A DNA stretch of 12,494 nucleotides from Pseudomonadota bacterium (lineage in GTDB: Bacteria; Pseudomonadota; Alphaproteobacteria; Rhizobiales; Beijerinckiaceae), in assembly GCA_023393655.1 (NCBI GenBank), contig JAEWKP010000243.1, forward strand, positions 1 to 12,494, in the 5' to 3' direction. Under the pieces are notes generated by a model. The model saw nothing but the letters and a program-made list of their open reading frames with translations. It was not told the origin of the DNA and searched no databases. Shown here piece after piece: positions 1 through 7,222 of this stretch; position 1 is the first letter of the stretch; every line of letters starts with the position of its first letter. A program made the position numbers and the translations under genes.

Positions 1-563
1 TTGATGATGACCGGCCAGATCGCGGTGATGAAGATCACGAAGATCGCCGAGGGCTGGCTGTCGCGGAAGGCGGCGAGCGAGAGCGGCAGCCAGGCGAGCG
101 GCGGCACGGTGCGCAGCACCTGGAAGATCGGGTCGAGCCCGCGCGTCGCCCAGACCGACTGGCCGACGAGCGTTCCGAGCAGCACGCCGGCGATGGCCGC
201 CAGGCTGAAGCCGATGGCGACGCGCTGCAGAGAAACCAGGATGCGCCAGCCCAGCCCGATATCTTGCGAGCCCGCCCAGTAGAACGGCTCGACGATCAGG
301 TCCTTTGCCTCTTCCCAGATCTTGGTGGGCGTTGGCAGCGAGGATTGCGGCCCGTGCGCGGCGAGCTGCCAGAACAGCAGGATGAGCGCGACCGTGATCA
401 GCGGCGGCAGCAGATTGGCGAGCGCGCCTTTCGCAAGCGGAGCCAGCCTGGCCGCGAAGGACTTCGAGGGGCCGGCCGGCAGGGGCAGGACCTCGGATGG
501 CTTTCCCGGGAGCGTGACGGCCGCTGCGCCGGCAGCCGCGCCTTTCAAGACAGGCAGACCCAT
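1..563 (-). CDS. nrtB: Nitrate ABC transporter permease NrtB (partial, C-terminus beyond window)
   Basis: Inner-membrane permease of an NrtABC(D)-type nitrate/nitrite importer; it would pair with NrtA encoded four genes upstream. The ATG at 563 is preceded by AGGAG with 10 bases between, and 187 codons are visible before the window ends. The family is usually near 280-300 residues, so roughly one third is missing. The first 45 or so residues are Ala/Pro-rich and probably cytoplasmic. A first hydrophobic helix follows (about residues 51-68, LLPPLITVALILLFWQLA), then the typical region PTPTKIWEEAKDL, a second helix near 118-137, and the motif RTVPPLAWLPLSLAAF typical of NrtB/SsuC-like permeases. 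It follows nasA by 59 bp on the same strand, in a probable common operon. A taurine or sulfonate permease would look similar; the nrtA/nasA context decides for nitrate. Confidence 0.88.
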   Translation of the reverse strand, partial: MGLPVLKGAAAGAAAVTLPGKPSEVLPLPAGPSKSFAARLAPLAKGALANLLPPLITVALILLFWQLAAHGPQSSLPTPTKIWEEAKDLIVEPFYWAGSQDIGLGWRILVSLQRVAIGFSLAAIAGVLLGTLVGQSVWATRGLDPIFQVLRTVPPLAWLPLSLAAFRDSQPSAIFVIFITAIWPVII

Positions 564-575
564 GTTCCAGTCTCT

Positions 576-607
576 CCTCTGATCGAGCTCTTGCCTCTGA
601 TCGAGCT
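576..607. repeat. 18-bp-period tandem duplication in the nasA-nrtB gap
   Basis: CCTCTGATCGAGCT occurs twice (576-589 and 594-607), 18 bp apart and without mismatch over 14 bases. Read on minus, each copy carries CAGAGG. The copy nearer nrtB merges with its ribosome binding site (AGGAG at 578-574). It looks like a recent slippage duplication in the 59-bp spacer. Confidence 0.8.
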
Positions 608-622
608 TTTCCGTGGCATTCG

Positions 623-3301
623 TCATGCCGCCCCGGCCCGCGTGCCGATGCGGCGGATTTCGGGGAGGCAGGAGCCGCAATTGGTCCCCGCCTTGAGCTG
701 AAGGCCGATCTCCTCAGCCGTCGCAGCACCGGCCTCGAAGGCGGCACGGATGGCGTTCAGGCCGACGCCGAAGCAGGCGCAGACGGTCGGTCCGGGATCG
801 GTGCCGCCGGGATTGCGTCCGGCAAGCAGCGCAAGGCGGCTCTCCACGGCGGCCGTTGGATCGGCGAAGGTGGCCTTCACCGTGTCCCAGAGCGGGGCGC
901 GGCCGGCGGGAGCGAGGAAGAAGGCGGTGAGGAGTTGGCCACCCCGGAGCACGGCACAGCGATAACTGCCGCCGTCGCGGTCGATCAGCTCGGTCAGTTC
1001 GTCCGTGCCGAAACGCTCGCGCATCAGGATCGCGATTGCATCGATCGACGCGTCGGTGGCGAAAAGCCTGCCCTCGCCACCCTGCACGGCCAGCCGTGCC
1101 CACCAGCTCTCCGCCGGCAGGGCGAAGGGTTCGCGCGCCAGGACGAAGCCCTCGAAACGGTAGGCGACAGGCGCGATCGAAACCGGCGTCGCCTTCATTT
1201 CGGGCTGGCCCGAGAAGGGGTCGCAAAGCGGCTGTGTCAAGGCGCCGATGCGCGCGTCGGACGCCGTCTCGCCTGACCAGTGGATCGGCGCGAACGCCGC
1301 CCCCTCGGCCATGCCACCATCAGCCACGACCCTCAGGATCGCGGTGCCGTGACTGCTGGCGAGGCGGGCGAAGCCGCCTTTCGCCAACCCAAAGCGCGCG
1401 ATGTCAGCGGGATGCACCGAAACCGAAGGTTCGGCGATATGGGCGCTGAGCCGTGGACTGAAGCCGGTCCGCGTCATGGTGTGCCAGTGGTCACGGACAC
1501 GGCCGGTGTTGAGCAACAACGGGAAATCATCGCTCGTCTGCGCGGCGAGCTTCGGCGCGGCGAGCGGGCGCATCTGCGCGCGCCGTTCGGGGCCGAAAAA
1601 GCTGCCGTCGCCGAAGAGGCGGGCGGTGCCGCCGGGCTGTCGTGCCGGCGCAGGCCATTGCACCGGCCGAAGCCCGTCATAGCCTGTCTTGTCGAGGCCG
1701 GCATGGGCGCCGATGTCGAAATCGCGCGTGCCGTCATTCTCGAAGGCGGAGAGCGCCGCGTGCTCGGCATAGATCTCGTGCGGGCCGGTGTAAGCGAAGG
1801 CCTCGCCGTGGCCCAGGCGCTTCGCGACTTCGCAGAGGATCCACCAGTCCGGCTTCACCTCGCCCGGCAGCGGCAGGAAGGCGCGCTGGCGCGAGATCCG
1901 CCGTTCGGAATTGGTGACGGTGCCGTCCTTCTCGCCCCAGGCCGCTGCCGGCAGGATGTAATGGGGCCTGGCCGCCAGTGTGTCGTTCGAGAGCACGTTC
2001 TCGGAGACGATGAAGAGGTCCAGCCCGGCGAGCGCGGCGCTGACCTTGTCGGCATTCGGGAGAGAGGCGGCCGGATTGGTCGCCATCACCCACATCGCGC
2101 GAATGCGACCATCCGCGACCGCGTCCAGCATCTGGACGGCTTTCAGCCCCTCGCGGCGGGCGATGTTCGGCGCCTGCCAGAAGCGGCGGACGCGGTCGAT
2201 CTCGTCCGGCGCGTAGCCCATATGGGCGGCGAGCATGTTGGCGAGTCCGCCGACCTCGCGCCCGCCCATGGCATTGGGCTGGCCGGTGAGGGAGAAGGGG
2301 CCGCAACCGGATCGCCCGATCCGCCCTGTCGCGAGATGGCAGTTCAGGATCGCGGCGACCTTGTCCGTGCCCTGCGCCGACTGGTTAACGCCCTGGCTCC
2401 AGGCCGTGACGACATGGGGCGTGCTGGCCCAGAGTTCGTAGAAGGCCGCGATCCGCTCAACCGGCAGGCCGGCCGCGACGGAAACCGAGGCAATATCGGG
2501 AGCGATCTCGCGCGCATTGGCGAGCGCCTCGTCGAAGCCCGTGACATGGCGTGCGACATAGCTGCGGTCGACAAGGCCGCGATCGGTGAGATGAACGAGC
2601 AGCCCGGCGAAGAGCGCGGCGTCGGAGCCCGGCTTCAACGCCAGCATCATGTCGGCATCGTCCGCCGTCGCGGTCATGCGCGGGTCGAGCACGACGAGGC
2701 GCGCGCCGCGTTCACGCCGGTTGTCCTGCATCCGCCGGAACAGGATCGGATGGCACCAGGCGGTGTTCGAACCGACGAGGACGATCAGGTCGGCGCTGTC
2801 GAAATCCTCATAGGCGCCGGGCACCGTGTCCGAGCCGAAGACCCGGCGCTGCGCCGCAACCGTCGAGGACATGCACAGCCGCGAATTGGTGTCGACATGA
2901 GGCGAGCCGATGAAGCCCTTCATCAGCTTGTTGGCGACGTAGTAATCCTCGGTCAGGAGCTGACCCGAGAGATAGAAGGCGGTCGCGTCCGGCCCGTCGC
3001 GGTCGATGATGGCGCGAAGGCCGTCCGCCACCGCATCGAGTGCGACATCCCAGCTCACGCGGTCATAACCGCCCGCCGCGTTGCGCTTCAGCGGGTGCAG
3101 CACGCGGTGGCCCAGCCCCAGCGTCTCGCCGAGCGCGGAGCCCTTGGAGCAGAGCCGTCCCCGATTGCTCGGATGCTCTCCATCGCCTGCGATGGTCGCG
3201 CCTCCCAGCCCGTCCGGCGTCGCCAGCACCCCGCAGCCGACCCCGCAATAGGGGCAGGTGGTGCGCGCAGCGGCCGGGGCGAGGGGAGCGTCATGGCGCA
3301 T
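623..3301 (-). CDS. nasA: Assimilatory nitrate reductase catalytic subunit NasA with C-terminal BFD-like [2Fe-2S] domain
   Basis: Cytoplasmic Mo-bis-MGD enzyme reducing nitrate to nitrite; 892 residues from the chosen start and no export signal. N-terminal [4Fe-4S] site: C16, C19, C23 (CPYCGVGC) and C51 (NRGRLCSKG). The predicted molybdenum ligand is C143 in TNSRLCMSS. Further family landmarks are AWSQGVNQSAQGTDK and LTGQPNAMGGREVGG. The C-terminal molydopterin-binding region begins with LLLNTGRVRDHWHTMTRTG. The last 55 residues hold C841, C843, C875 and C878 (CxC...CxxC), a bacterioferritin-associated-ferredoxin-like cluster as in Klebsiella-type NasA. I chose ATG 3301 rather than a TTG 21 bases upstream: its A is shared with the stop of the preceding FAD gene (TGATG), and AGGGA lies 10 bases before it. 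The overlap implies translational coupling. It is expected to accept electrons from that FAD protein through the BFD domain. Confidence 0.95.
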   Translation of the reverse strand: MRHDAPLAPAAARTTCPYCGVGCGVLATPDGLGGATIAGDGEHPSNRGRLCSKGSALGETLGLGHRVLHPLKRNAAGGYDRVSWDVALDAVADGLRAIIDRDGPDATAFYLSGQLLTEDYYVANKLMKGFIGSPHVDTNSRLCMSSTVAAQRRVFGSDTVPGAYEDFDSADLIVLVGSNTAWCHPILFRRMQDNRRERGARLVVLDPRMTATADDADMMLALKPGSDAALFAGLLVHLTDRGLVDRSYVARHVTGFDEALANAREIAPDIASVSVAAGLPVERIAAFYELWASTPHVVTAWSQGVNQSAQGTDKVAAILNCHLATGRIGRSGCGPFSLTGQPNAMGGREVGGLANMLAAHMGYAPDEIDRVRRFWQAPNIARREGLKAVQMLDAVADGRIRAMWVMATNPAASLPNADKVSAALAGLDLFIVSENVLSNDTLAARPHYILPAAAWGEKDGTVTNSERRISRQRAFLPLPGEVKPDWWILCEVAKRLGHGEAFAYTGPHEIYAEHAALSAFENDGTRDFDIGAHAGLDKTGYDGLRPVQWPAPARQPGGTARLFGDGSFFGPERRAQMRPLAAPKLAAQTSDDFPLLLNTGRVRDHWHTMTRTGFSPRLSAHIAEPSVSVHPADIARFGLAKGGFARLASSHGTAILRVVADGGMAEGAAFAPIHWSGETASDARIGALTQPLCDPFSGQPEMKATPVSIAPVAYRFEGFVLAREPFALPAESWWARLAVQGGEGRLFATDASIDAIAILMRERFGTDELTELIDRDGGSYRCAVLRGGQLLTAFFLAPAGRAPLWDTVKATFADPTAAVESRLALLAGRNPGGTDPGPTVCACFGVGLNAIRAAFEAGAATAEEIGLQLKAGTNCGSCLPEIRRIGTRAGAA

Positions 3302-4512
3302 CAGGCGGCTTCCCTGACGCAATAGCTTTCGCCGAAGGGCAGGTCTGCGCGGATCGCGCTGATGTCCTGTTCCGAACGGATCAGCCCGAGATAGAACAGC
3401 GCGCCCTGCGTATCGCCGATGAGCACGCAGCCGGCGAGCCGGCCGTCGCGCAGCACGAACTTGCGGTAGATGCCGGCGGCGGGATCGCGCAGCACGACCG
3501 TCTCGGTGCCCTCGCCGGCGTCGAATTCGCCGGCCGAGAAGACACCGACGCCGGAGACCTTGAGATTGGTCGAAAGCAGCGAACCGGTATAGCGCTCCTT
3601 CTGGTCGGCGAGCCGCGCCGCCAGCACCCGCGCCTGCTCATAGGCCGGCTCGACCAGGCCGTAGGTCTGGCCACGGTGCTCGGCGCATTCGCCGATGGCG
3701 AAGATCGCAGGATCGCTGCTGGCAAGCCCGTCATCGACGTCTATGCCGCGATTGACGTCCAGCCCCGCCGCCACCGCGAGCTCGACGCGCGGGCGCACGC
3801 CGATGGCGACGACGACGAGATCGGCCGGGATCGCGCTGCCGTCGGGCAACTCCACCGCCTCGACCCGATCCTCGCCGACGAAGCGCTCGGCCGTGCATTT
3901 CAGCCGGATATCGATGCCACGCGCGGCGATCGCAGCGGCGAGCAGGCTCGCGCCCTCGCGGTCGAGCTGGCGTTCCATCAGCCGGTCGGCCAGATGCAGG
4001 AGCGTGACATTGCCGCCGATCCTCGCGAGCCCGTAAGCCGCCTCCAGACCGAGCAGCCCGCCACCGATCACCACGACATGCGCGCCCGCGGCCACGGCAC
4101 GAAATCGCGTGGCATCGGCAACGTCGCGGAACGTGGCGACGCCAGGCAATTCGAAGCCCGGCACCGGCGGCATCAGCGGCCGCGAGCCGGTGGCGAGGAC
4201 GAGCTTGCCATAGGGCAGGACGAGCCCGTCGCTCAGCGTCACCGTCCTGTCGGCGCGGTCGATCGCGGTGACGGCGCGGCCGTAGAAGGTCGAGACGCCC
4301 CGCGCCCGCCACCACTGCGCCGGCTTGAGCTCGATCTCGCTGCCGCCGATCTCGCCCGCCAGCAGGGGCGAGAGCAGGACGCGGTTATAGGCGAGGTGCG
4401 GCTCGTCGCCGATCACGGCGATGGAATAGCGCCCGAGCGCGCGCTGGCTGAGCTCATCGGCCAGCCGTGTCGCGGCCATGCCATTGCCGACGATGATCAG
4501 CGGCTCGGCCAT
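3301..4512 (-). CDS. FAD/NAD(P)-dependent oxidoreductase, probable electron-transfer subunit of the nitrate reductase (NasC/NirB N-terminal type)
   Basis: 403-residue pyridine-nucleotide disulfide oxidoreductase fold. Residues 5-12 form the FAD Rossmann glycine motif (LIIVGNGM). ATGSRP at 107-112 is the usual loop. A second dinucleotide fold starts with VVVIGGGLLGLEAA at 146-159. IFAIGECAEHRGQTYGLVEPAYEQA at 270-294, described here by position, is the second FAD motif in the form seen in NirB/NasB/NasC. The protein ends near 403 with no BFD, siroheme or ferredoxin-like Fe-S region, so it is not nitrite reductase. By analogy with Klebsiella NasC and Bacillus NasB it should pass NAD(P)H electrons to NasA, which carries the BFD domain instead. 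The ATG lies four bases after the nrtA stop, and its stop overlaps the nasA start. A rubredoxin or ferredoxin reductase is the alternative reading; context favours nitrate reductase. Confidence 0.85.
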   Translation of the reverse strand: MAEPLIIVGNGMAATRLADELSQRALGRYSIAVIGDEPHLAYNRVLLSPLLAGEIGGSEIELKPAQWWRARGVSTFYGRAVTAIDRADRTVTLSDGLVLPYGKLVLATGSRPLMPPVPGFELPGVATFRDVADATRFRAVAAGAHVVVIGGGLLGLEAAYGLARIGGNVTLLHLADRLMERQLDREGASLLAAAIAARGIDIRLKCTAERFVGEDRVEAVELPDGSAIPADLVVVAIGVRPRVELAVAAGLDVNRGIDVDDGLASSDPAIFAIGECAEHRGQTYGLVEPAYEQARVLAARLADQKERYTGSLLSTNLKVSGVGVFSAGEFDAGEGTETVVLRDPAAGIYRKFVLRDGRLAGCVLIGDTQGALFYLGLIRSEQDISAIRADLPFGESYCVREAA

Positions 4513-4516
4513 GGCG

Positions 4517-5863
4517 TCAGGCGACCCGCTTGATCTTCAGCGCCTTGAGGTAGTCCATCGGCGCCGCGGGGTCGAATTTCATACCGTCGAAGAAGGTCTC
4601 GACGCCGCGTGAATCCGAGGTCGGAGCGCCGGCGACGCCCAGTGTCTTGGCGGCCTCCAGCCAGAGATCGGAGCGGTTGACCTTGTCGACGAGCGCCTTG
4701 ACATCGGTGTTCGACTCGAACTTGCCCCAGCGGATATTCTCGGTGACGAACCAGGTGTCGAGGCTCTTCCAGGGATAGGAGACCGAGCCGCCTTCGCCCC
4801 AGAACTTCATCAGCAGGCTCGTGCCCTTGGCGACCTTGCCGCGGCCGTAATTGATGTCGCCCTTGATGCGGCCGATGATGTCCGGCACCGGGACGTTGAA
4901 CCATTGGCGACGGCCGATGATCTCGGCCATCTCCTGCTTGTTCTCCATCGCCTCGCACCAGATCTGGGCTTCCATCGTGGCGAGCATGATGGCCTGCGTG
5001 GCCTTGGGGTTGGCGTCGACGAAGTCGGCGCGCATGCCGAGCGCCTTTTCGGGATGCTTGAACCAGATCTCGCCGGTGGTGGCGGCGGTGAAGCCGATGT
5101 TCTGGTTGACGAGCTGCTCGTTCCAGGGCTCGCCGACACAGAAGCAGTCCATGGTGCCGACCTTCATGTTCGCCACCATCTGGGCTGGTGGCACCACGAT
5201 GGTCGCAACGTCGCTGTCGGGGTCGATGCCGCCGGCGGCTAGCCAGTAGCGAATCCAGAGGTCGTGCGTGCCGCCCGGGAAGGTCATGGCGGCCTTCACC
5301 TCCTTGCCCGCCGCGCGCTTCCTGGCAAAAGCCTCCTTCAGCGCCGAGCAATCGGTGCCGACCGGCAGGTCCTTGTATTCGTTGGAGACCGAGAGGCCCT
5401 GGCAGTCCTCGTTCAGCCGCATCAGCGTGTACATCGGCAGCGGCTGGCTGTTCTGCATGACCTTGCCGGTCGTGTAGAGATACGGCTTGGGCGAGAGGAT
5501 ATGCGCCCCGTCAATGCCGTTCGCCTTGAAACCGAGCGCCATGTTGTCGCGCGTCGCGCCCCATGAGGCCTGCTTGGCGATATCCATGTCGGGCAGGCCG
5601 TGCTTGGCGAAGAGGCCTTTCTCCTTCGCGATGATCAGCGTCGCGGCGTCGGTCAGCGCGATGTAGCCGAGCCGCGTGCCCTTGACCTCGGGGCCCGTCC
5701 CCTGCGCGAATGCGCCGGAGGGCAGGGCCGCCTTCGCCGCGGCAAGCAGCGCGGCCGTGCCGGACAGGCGCAGGAAGTGACGGCGGCTGGCATTGACCCG
5801 CGCGGATGCGGTCGTCTCGATCCTGGTCTTGGAGCCGATCCTTGTCTTGGAGTTATGCGTCAT
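4517..5863 (-). CDS. nrtA: Nitrate-binding periplasmic protein NrtA (Tat signal)
   Basis: Solute-binding component of the nitrate ABC importer, 448 residues, matching the NrtA/NasF/CmpA family length. A twin-arginine signal is plain: SRRHFLRLSG at 26-35, an Ala/Leu hydrophobic core, and likely cleavage after AFA at 51-53. The mature part begins VKGTRLGYIALTDAATLIIAKEKGLF and contains CVGEPWNEQL, typical of the family. ATG 5863 was chosen because GAGAGG stands just before it, while an upstream in-frame start would run back into the leader hairpins. The long n-region before the Tat motif contains a 6-residue duplication (SKTRIG/SKTRIE). It is the first gene of the operon and is separated from the FAD gene by four bases. 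It is probably under NasT antitermination and a sigma-54-like promoter (see leader entries). Confidence 0.93.
   Translation of the reverse strand: MTHNSKTRIGSKTRIETTASARVNASRRHFLRLSGTAALLAAAKAALPSGAFAQGTGPEVKGTRLGYIALTDAATLIIAKEKGLFAKHGLPDMDIAKQASWGATRDNMALGFKANGIDGAHILSPKPYLYTTGKVMQNSQPLPMYTLMRLNEDCQGLSVSNEYKDLPVGTDCSALKEAFARKRAAGKEVKAAMTFPGGTHDLWIRYWLAAGGIDPDSDVATIVVPPAQMVANMKVGTMDCFCVGEPWNEQLVNQNIGFTAATTGEIWFKHPEKALGMRADFVDANPKATQAIMLATMEAQIWCEAMENKQEMAEIIGRRQWFNVPVPDIIGRIKGDINYGRGKVAKGTSLLMKFWGEGGSVSYPWKSLDTWFVTENIRWGKFESNTDVKALVDKVNRSDLWLEAAKTLGVAGAPTSDSRGVETFFDGMKFDPAAPMDYLKALKIKRVA
5819..5852. repeat. 18-bp-period tandem duplication in the nrtA signal n-region
   Basis: GATCCTGGTCTTGGAG (5819-5834) is repeated at 5837-5852 with one mismatch, giving SKTRIG-SKTRIE in the protein. 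It is in frame and lies upstream of the Tat twin arginine, so it only lengthens the n-region by six residues. Confidence 0.75.
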
Positions 5864-5915
5864 CGATCGCCTCTCGGTTGCTGAAAGCCGCTTGCCCTGG
5901 AACTGGCCCCGAACA

Positions 5916-5957
5916 CGAAAAACGCCGCGCGAAAGACACCGTGACAGGCGCATTTCG
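5916..5957 (-). terminator. Candidate leader terminator/attenuator before nrtA
   Basis: On minus, CGAAATGCGCC (5957-5947) can pair with GGCGTTTTTCG (5926-5916): 11 positions with one T-T mismatch and one G-U pair. The 3' arm includes five consecutive T. The 20-nt loop holds GTGTCTTTC (5939-5931), which can instead pair with GGAAGACAC at 5980-5972 (nine positions, one G-U). The two foldings exclude each other unless a pseudoknot forms. The structure ends about 53 bases before the nrtA ATG. Its position and the NasT context suggest an attenuator; the U-tract is short and partly inside the stem, so this is a candidate only. Confidence 0.5.
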
Positions 5958-5973
5958 ACAGCGACGTTGCTGT
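5958..5973 (-). promoter_or_regulatory. Candidate NasT (ANTAR) target hairpin in the nrtA leader
   Basis: ACAGC (5973-5969) and GCTGT (5962-5958) form a perfect 5-bp stem closing the hexaloop AACGTC. ANTAR proteins are known to bind paired hairpins whose six-base loops have A at position 1 and G at position 4; this loop fits. A possible partner loop, AACGCT at 6006-6001, has the same A1/G4 but only a 3-bp GGC/GCC stem with a bulged C, so the second hairpin is not convincing. It sits directly upstream of the terminator-like stem, as expected for antitermination. Confidence 0.55.
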
Positions 5974-6024
5974 GTCTTCCAGATTGGGGGCGGCGCGGGC
6001 AGCGTTGGCCACGTCACGGCATGC

Positions 6025-6042
6025 CAATCAAGGATCGTGCCA
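6025..6042 (-). promoter_or_regulatory. Sigma-54-like promoter upstream of nrtA
   Basis: TGGCACGATCCTTGATTG reads like a -24/-12 element (consensus TGGCAC-N5-TTGC). The GG is at 6041-6040 and the -12 dinucleotide is GA (6029-6028) instead of GC. Expected transcription start is near 6017, giving a leader of about 155 nt that contains the hairpins above. An almost identical element precedes nasT, which strengthens both. Sigma-54/NtrC control of nitrate assimilation is well known, but the missing C at -12 leaves doubt. Confidence 0.5.
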
Positions 6043-6127
6043 ACCGCTCGGCCATGGGTCGGCCTTGAATTGCGATAGTTTGCGAATGCGGGATGATGCC
6101 GATGGCCGGCGCAATTGCCTTGCTGCG

Positions 6128-6144
6128 TCGCACAATGTGTGCGA
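6128..6144. promoter_or_regulatory. Perfect 17-bp palindrome between nasS and nrtA
   Basis: TCGCACA-ATG-TGTGCGA has seven-base arms with a three-base centre. It begins five bases after the nasS stop and lies about 85 bp upstream of the -24 element of nrtA. That fits an activator or repressor operator; a small nasS 3' hairpin is the alternative, though no T-tract follows. The GCAC...GTGC cores resemble NtrC half-sites but are two bases too close to each other. The rest of the 285-bp gap (5864-6148) holds the promoter and leader described separately and no gene. Confidence 0.45.
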
Positions 6145-6148
6145 GAGC

Positions 6149-7222
6149 CTATTTTTTAGGCAGAATCTTGCTCGCGGAAAGAATGCCCTCAAAAGAGGCT
6201 GGGAGGAATACGTCGCGGGCGATCTCCTGCATCTGCGGCGTCGTGACGATCTGGCCGGCGCGCTCCATCCCAGCCAGGACCCAATCGGCATCGTCCCGGT
6301 CGGGCCGCAGCGCCTCCCGGTCGAACCGGATGAAGCGTCGGATATGCCTGGGCGCCCGGTCGGCGCCCTGGATCAGTTCGTCATGCAGGATGCGCTCGAT
6401 CAGCGGGGCGGGTAGCGCGAGCCGGTCCGGCGTCGAGAGATGATGGGCTATGCGGGCGAAATTCTCGGGGCGGCAGGCCCAGGCGCTGGCCTTGAGGATC
6501 GCGGCGCCGAGCTTCGCAACGGCGGCCGGGCGCCTGTGCACATCGTCGGCGCGCCAGGCCAGGACCTTGTCGTGGCAGTCGCGCCGCAGGTCGACGCTGG
6601 CAAGCACCATCGCGCCGACACCGGCCGCTACGGCCGCCGAATTCCAGGGCGCGCCGGCGCAGAAGCCGTCGATCCGCCCGCTGGCGAGGGCCTCGACCGT
6701 CTGGGGCGGCGGGACGACCTCGAAACGGATATCCTCGCCGAGCTTGAGCCTACCCTTCTCCAGCCACTCGCAAAGCAGGTAGATATGCATCGAGAAGCCG
6801 AAGACCGCGGCGAGGGTCAATGGCGGCAGGCCGGCGGCCTTGCGGCGCGCGACCATGGCCGCGAGGGCGCGGGCCGAGACGGCAGGATCGGCCAGATCGC
6901 CTTCGACCAGGCGCGATAACTCTTCGAAGCGCCGGACCGAGAGTGTGATCGCGGCGCCGTCGCGATTGAGCGCCATCGGCACCGCCATTGGGGCCTTCAC
7001 TCCGCCGATGCCCAGCGTCGCGGCTATTGCCGCGGGGCCAAGCATATGGGCGGCGTCGAACAGCCGCACATTCAGCTTGTCGCGCAGATTCGACCAGGAG
7101 ACCTCGCGAACCAGTTCGAGATTGAGCCCCTCGGCTTCGGCGAAGCCTTCGTCCTTCGCCAGCACGACCAACGCGCAATCGACCAGCGGCATGAAGCCGA
7201 CACGCAGGTGCAGCGTCGTCAT
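6149..7222 (-). CDS. nasS: Nitrate sensor NasS (NrtA-like, cytoplasmic)
   Basis: 357 residues, homologous in layout to the nitrate-binding protein NrtA but starting directly with the binding fold (LHLRVGFMPLVDCALVVLAKDEGF) and lacking any signal peptide. That is the hallmark of cytoplasmic NasS. GFCAGAPWNSAAV corresponds to the CVGEPWNEQL segment of NrtA. In characterised NasS-NasT systems NasS holds NasT inactive until nitrate or nitrite binds. The ATG overlaps the nasT stop by four bases (ATGA), and GGAG stands eight bases before it, implying coupled, stoichiometric synthesis. The gene is followed by a 285-bp regulatory gap and then nrtA. A second transport-binding protein is unlikely given the missing export signal and the nasT partner. 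Confidence 0.92.
   Translation of the reverse strand: MTTLHLRVGFMPLVDCALVVLAKDEGFAEAEGLNLELVREVSWSNLRDKLNVRLFDAAHMLGPAAIAATLGIGGVKAPMAVPMALNRDGAAITLSVRRFEELSRLVEGDLADPAVSARALAAMVARRKAAGLPPLTLAAVFGFSMHIYLLCEWLEKGRLKLGEDIRFEVVPPPQTVEALASGRIDGFCAGAPWNSAAVAAGVGAMVLASVDLRRDCHDKVLAWRADDVHRRPAAVAKLGAAILKASAWACRPENFARIAHHLSTPDRLALPAPLIERILHDELIQGADRAPRHIRRFIRFDREALRPDRDDADWVLAGMERAGQIVTTPQMQEIARDVFLPASFEGILSASKILPKK

Noticed and set aside
1280..3325. 681-codon plus-strand open frame opposite nasA
   Set aside because: It is the mirror of a strongly recognisable NasA; in GC-rich DNA the complementary strand stays open by codon bias. Its product has no recognisable domain.
3040..4533. 497-codon plus-strand open frame across nasA and the FAD gene
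   Set aside because: It spans the junction of two real minus-strand genes in shadow and has no motif of its own.
6006..6022. GG-N10-GC on plus (TTGGCCACGTCACGGCAT), a formally better sigma-54 spacing match
   Set aside because: It would drive transcription antisense into nasS, and the surrounding bases match the consensus poorly.
6001..6048. Imperfect inverted repeat AGCG-TTGGC ... GCCAACCGCT around the nrtA promoter element
   Set aside because: The arms need a bulged base and overlap the -24 element, whose TTGGC they include; I could not separate it from the promoter signal.
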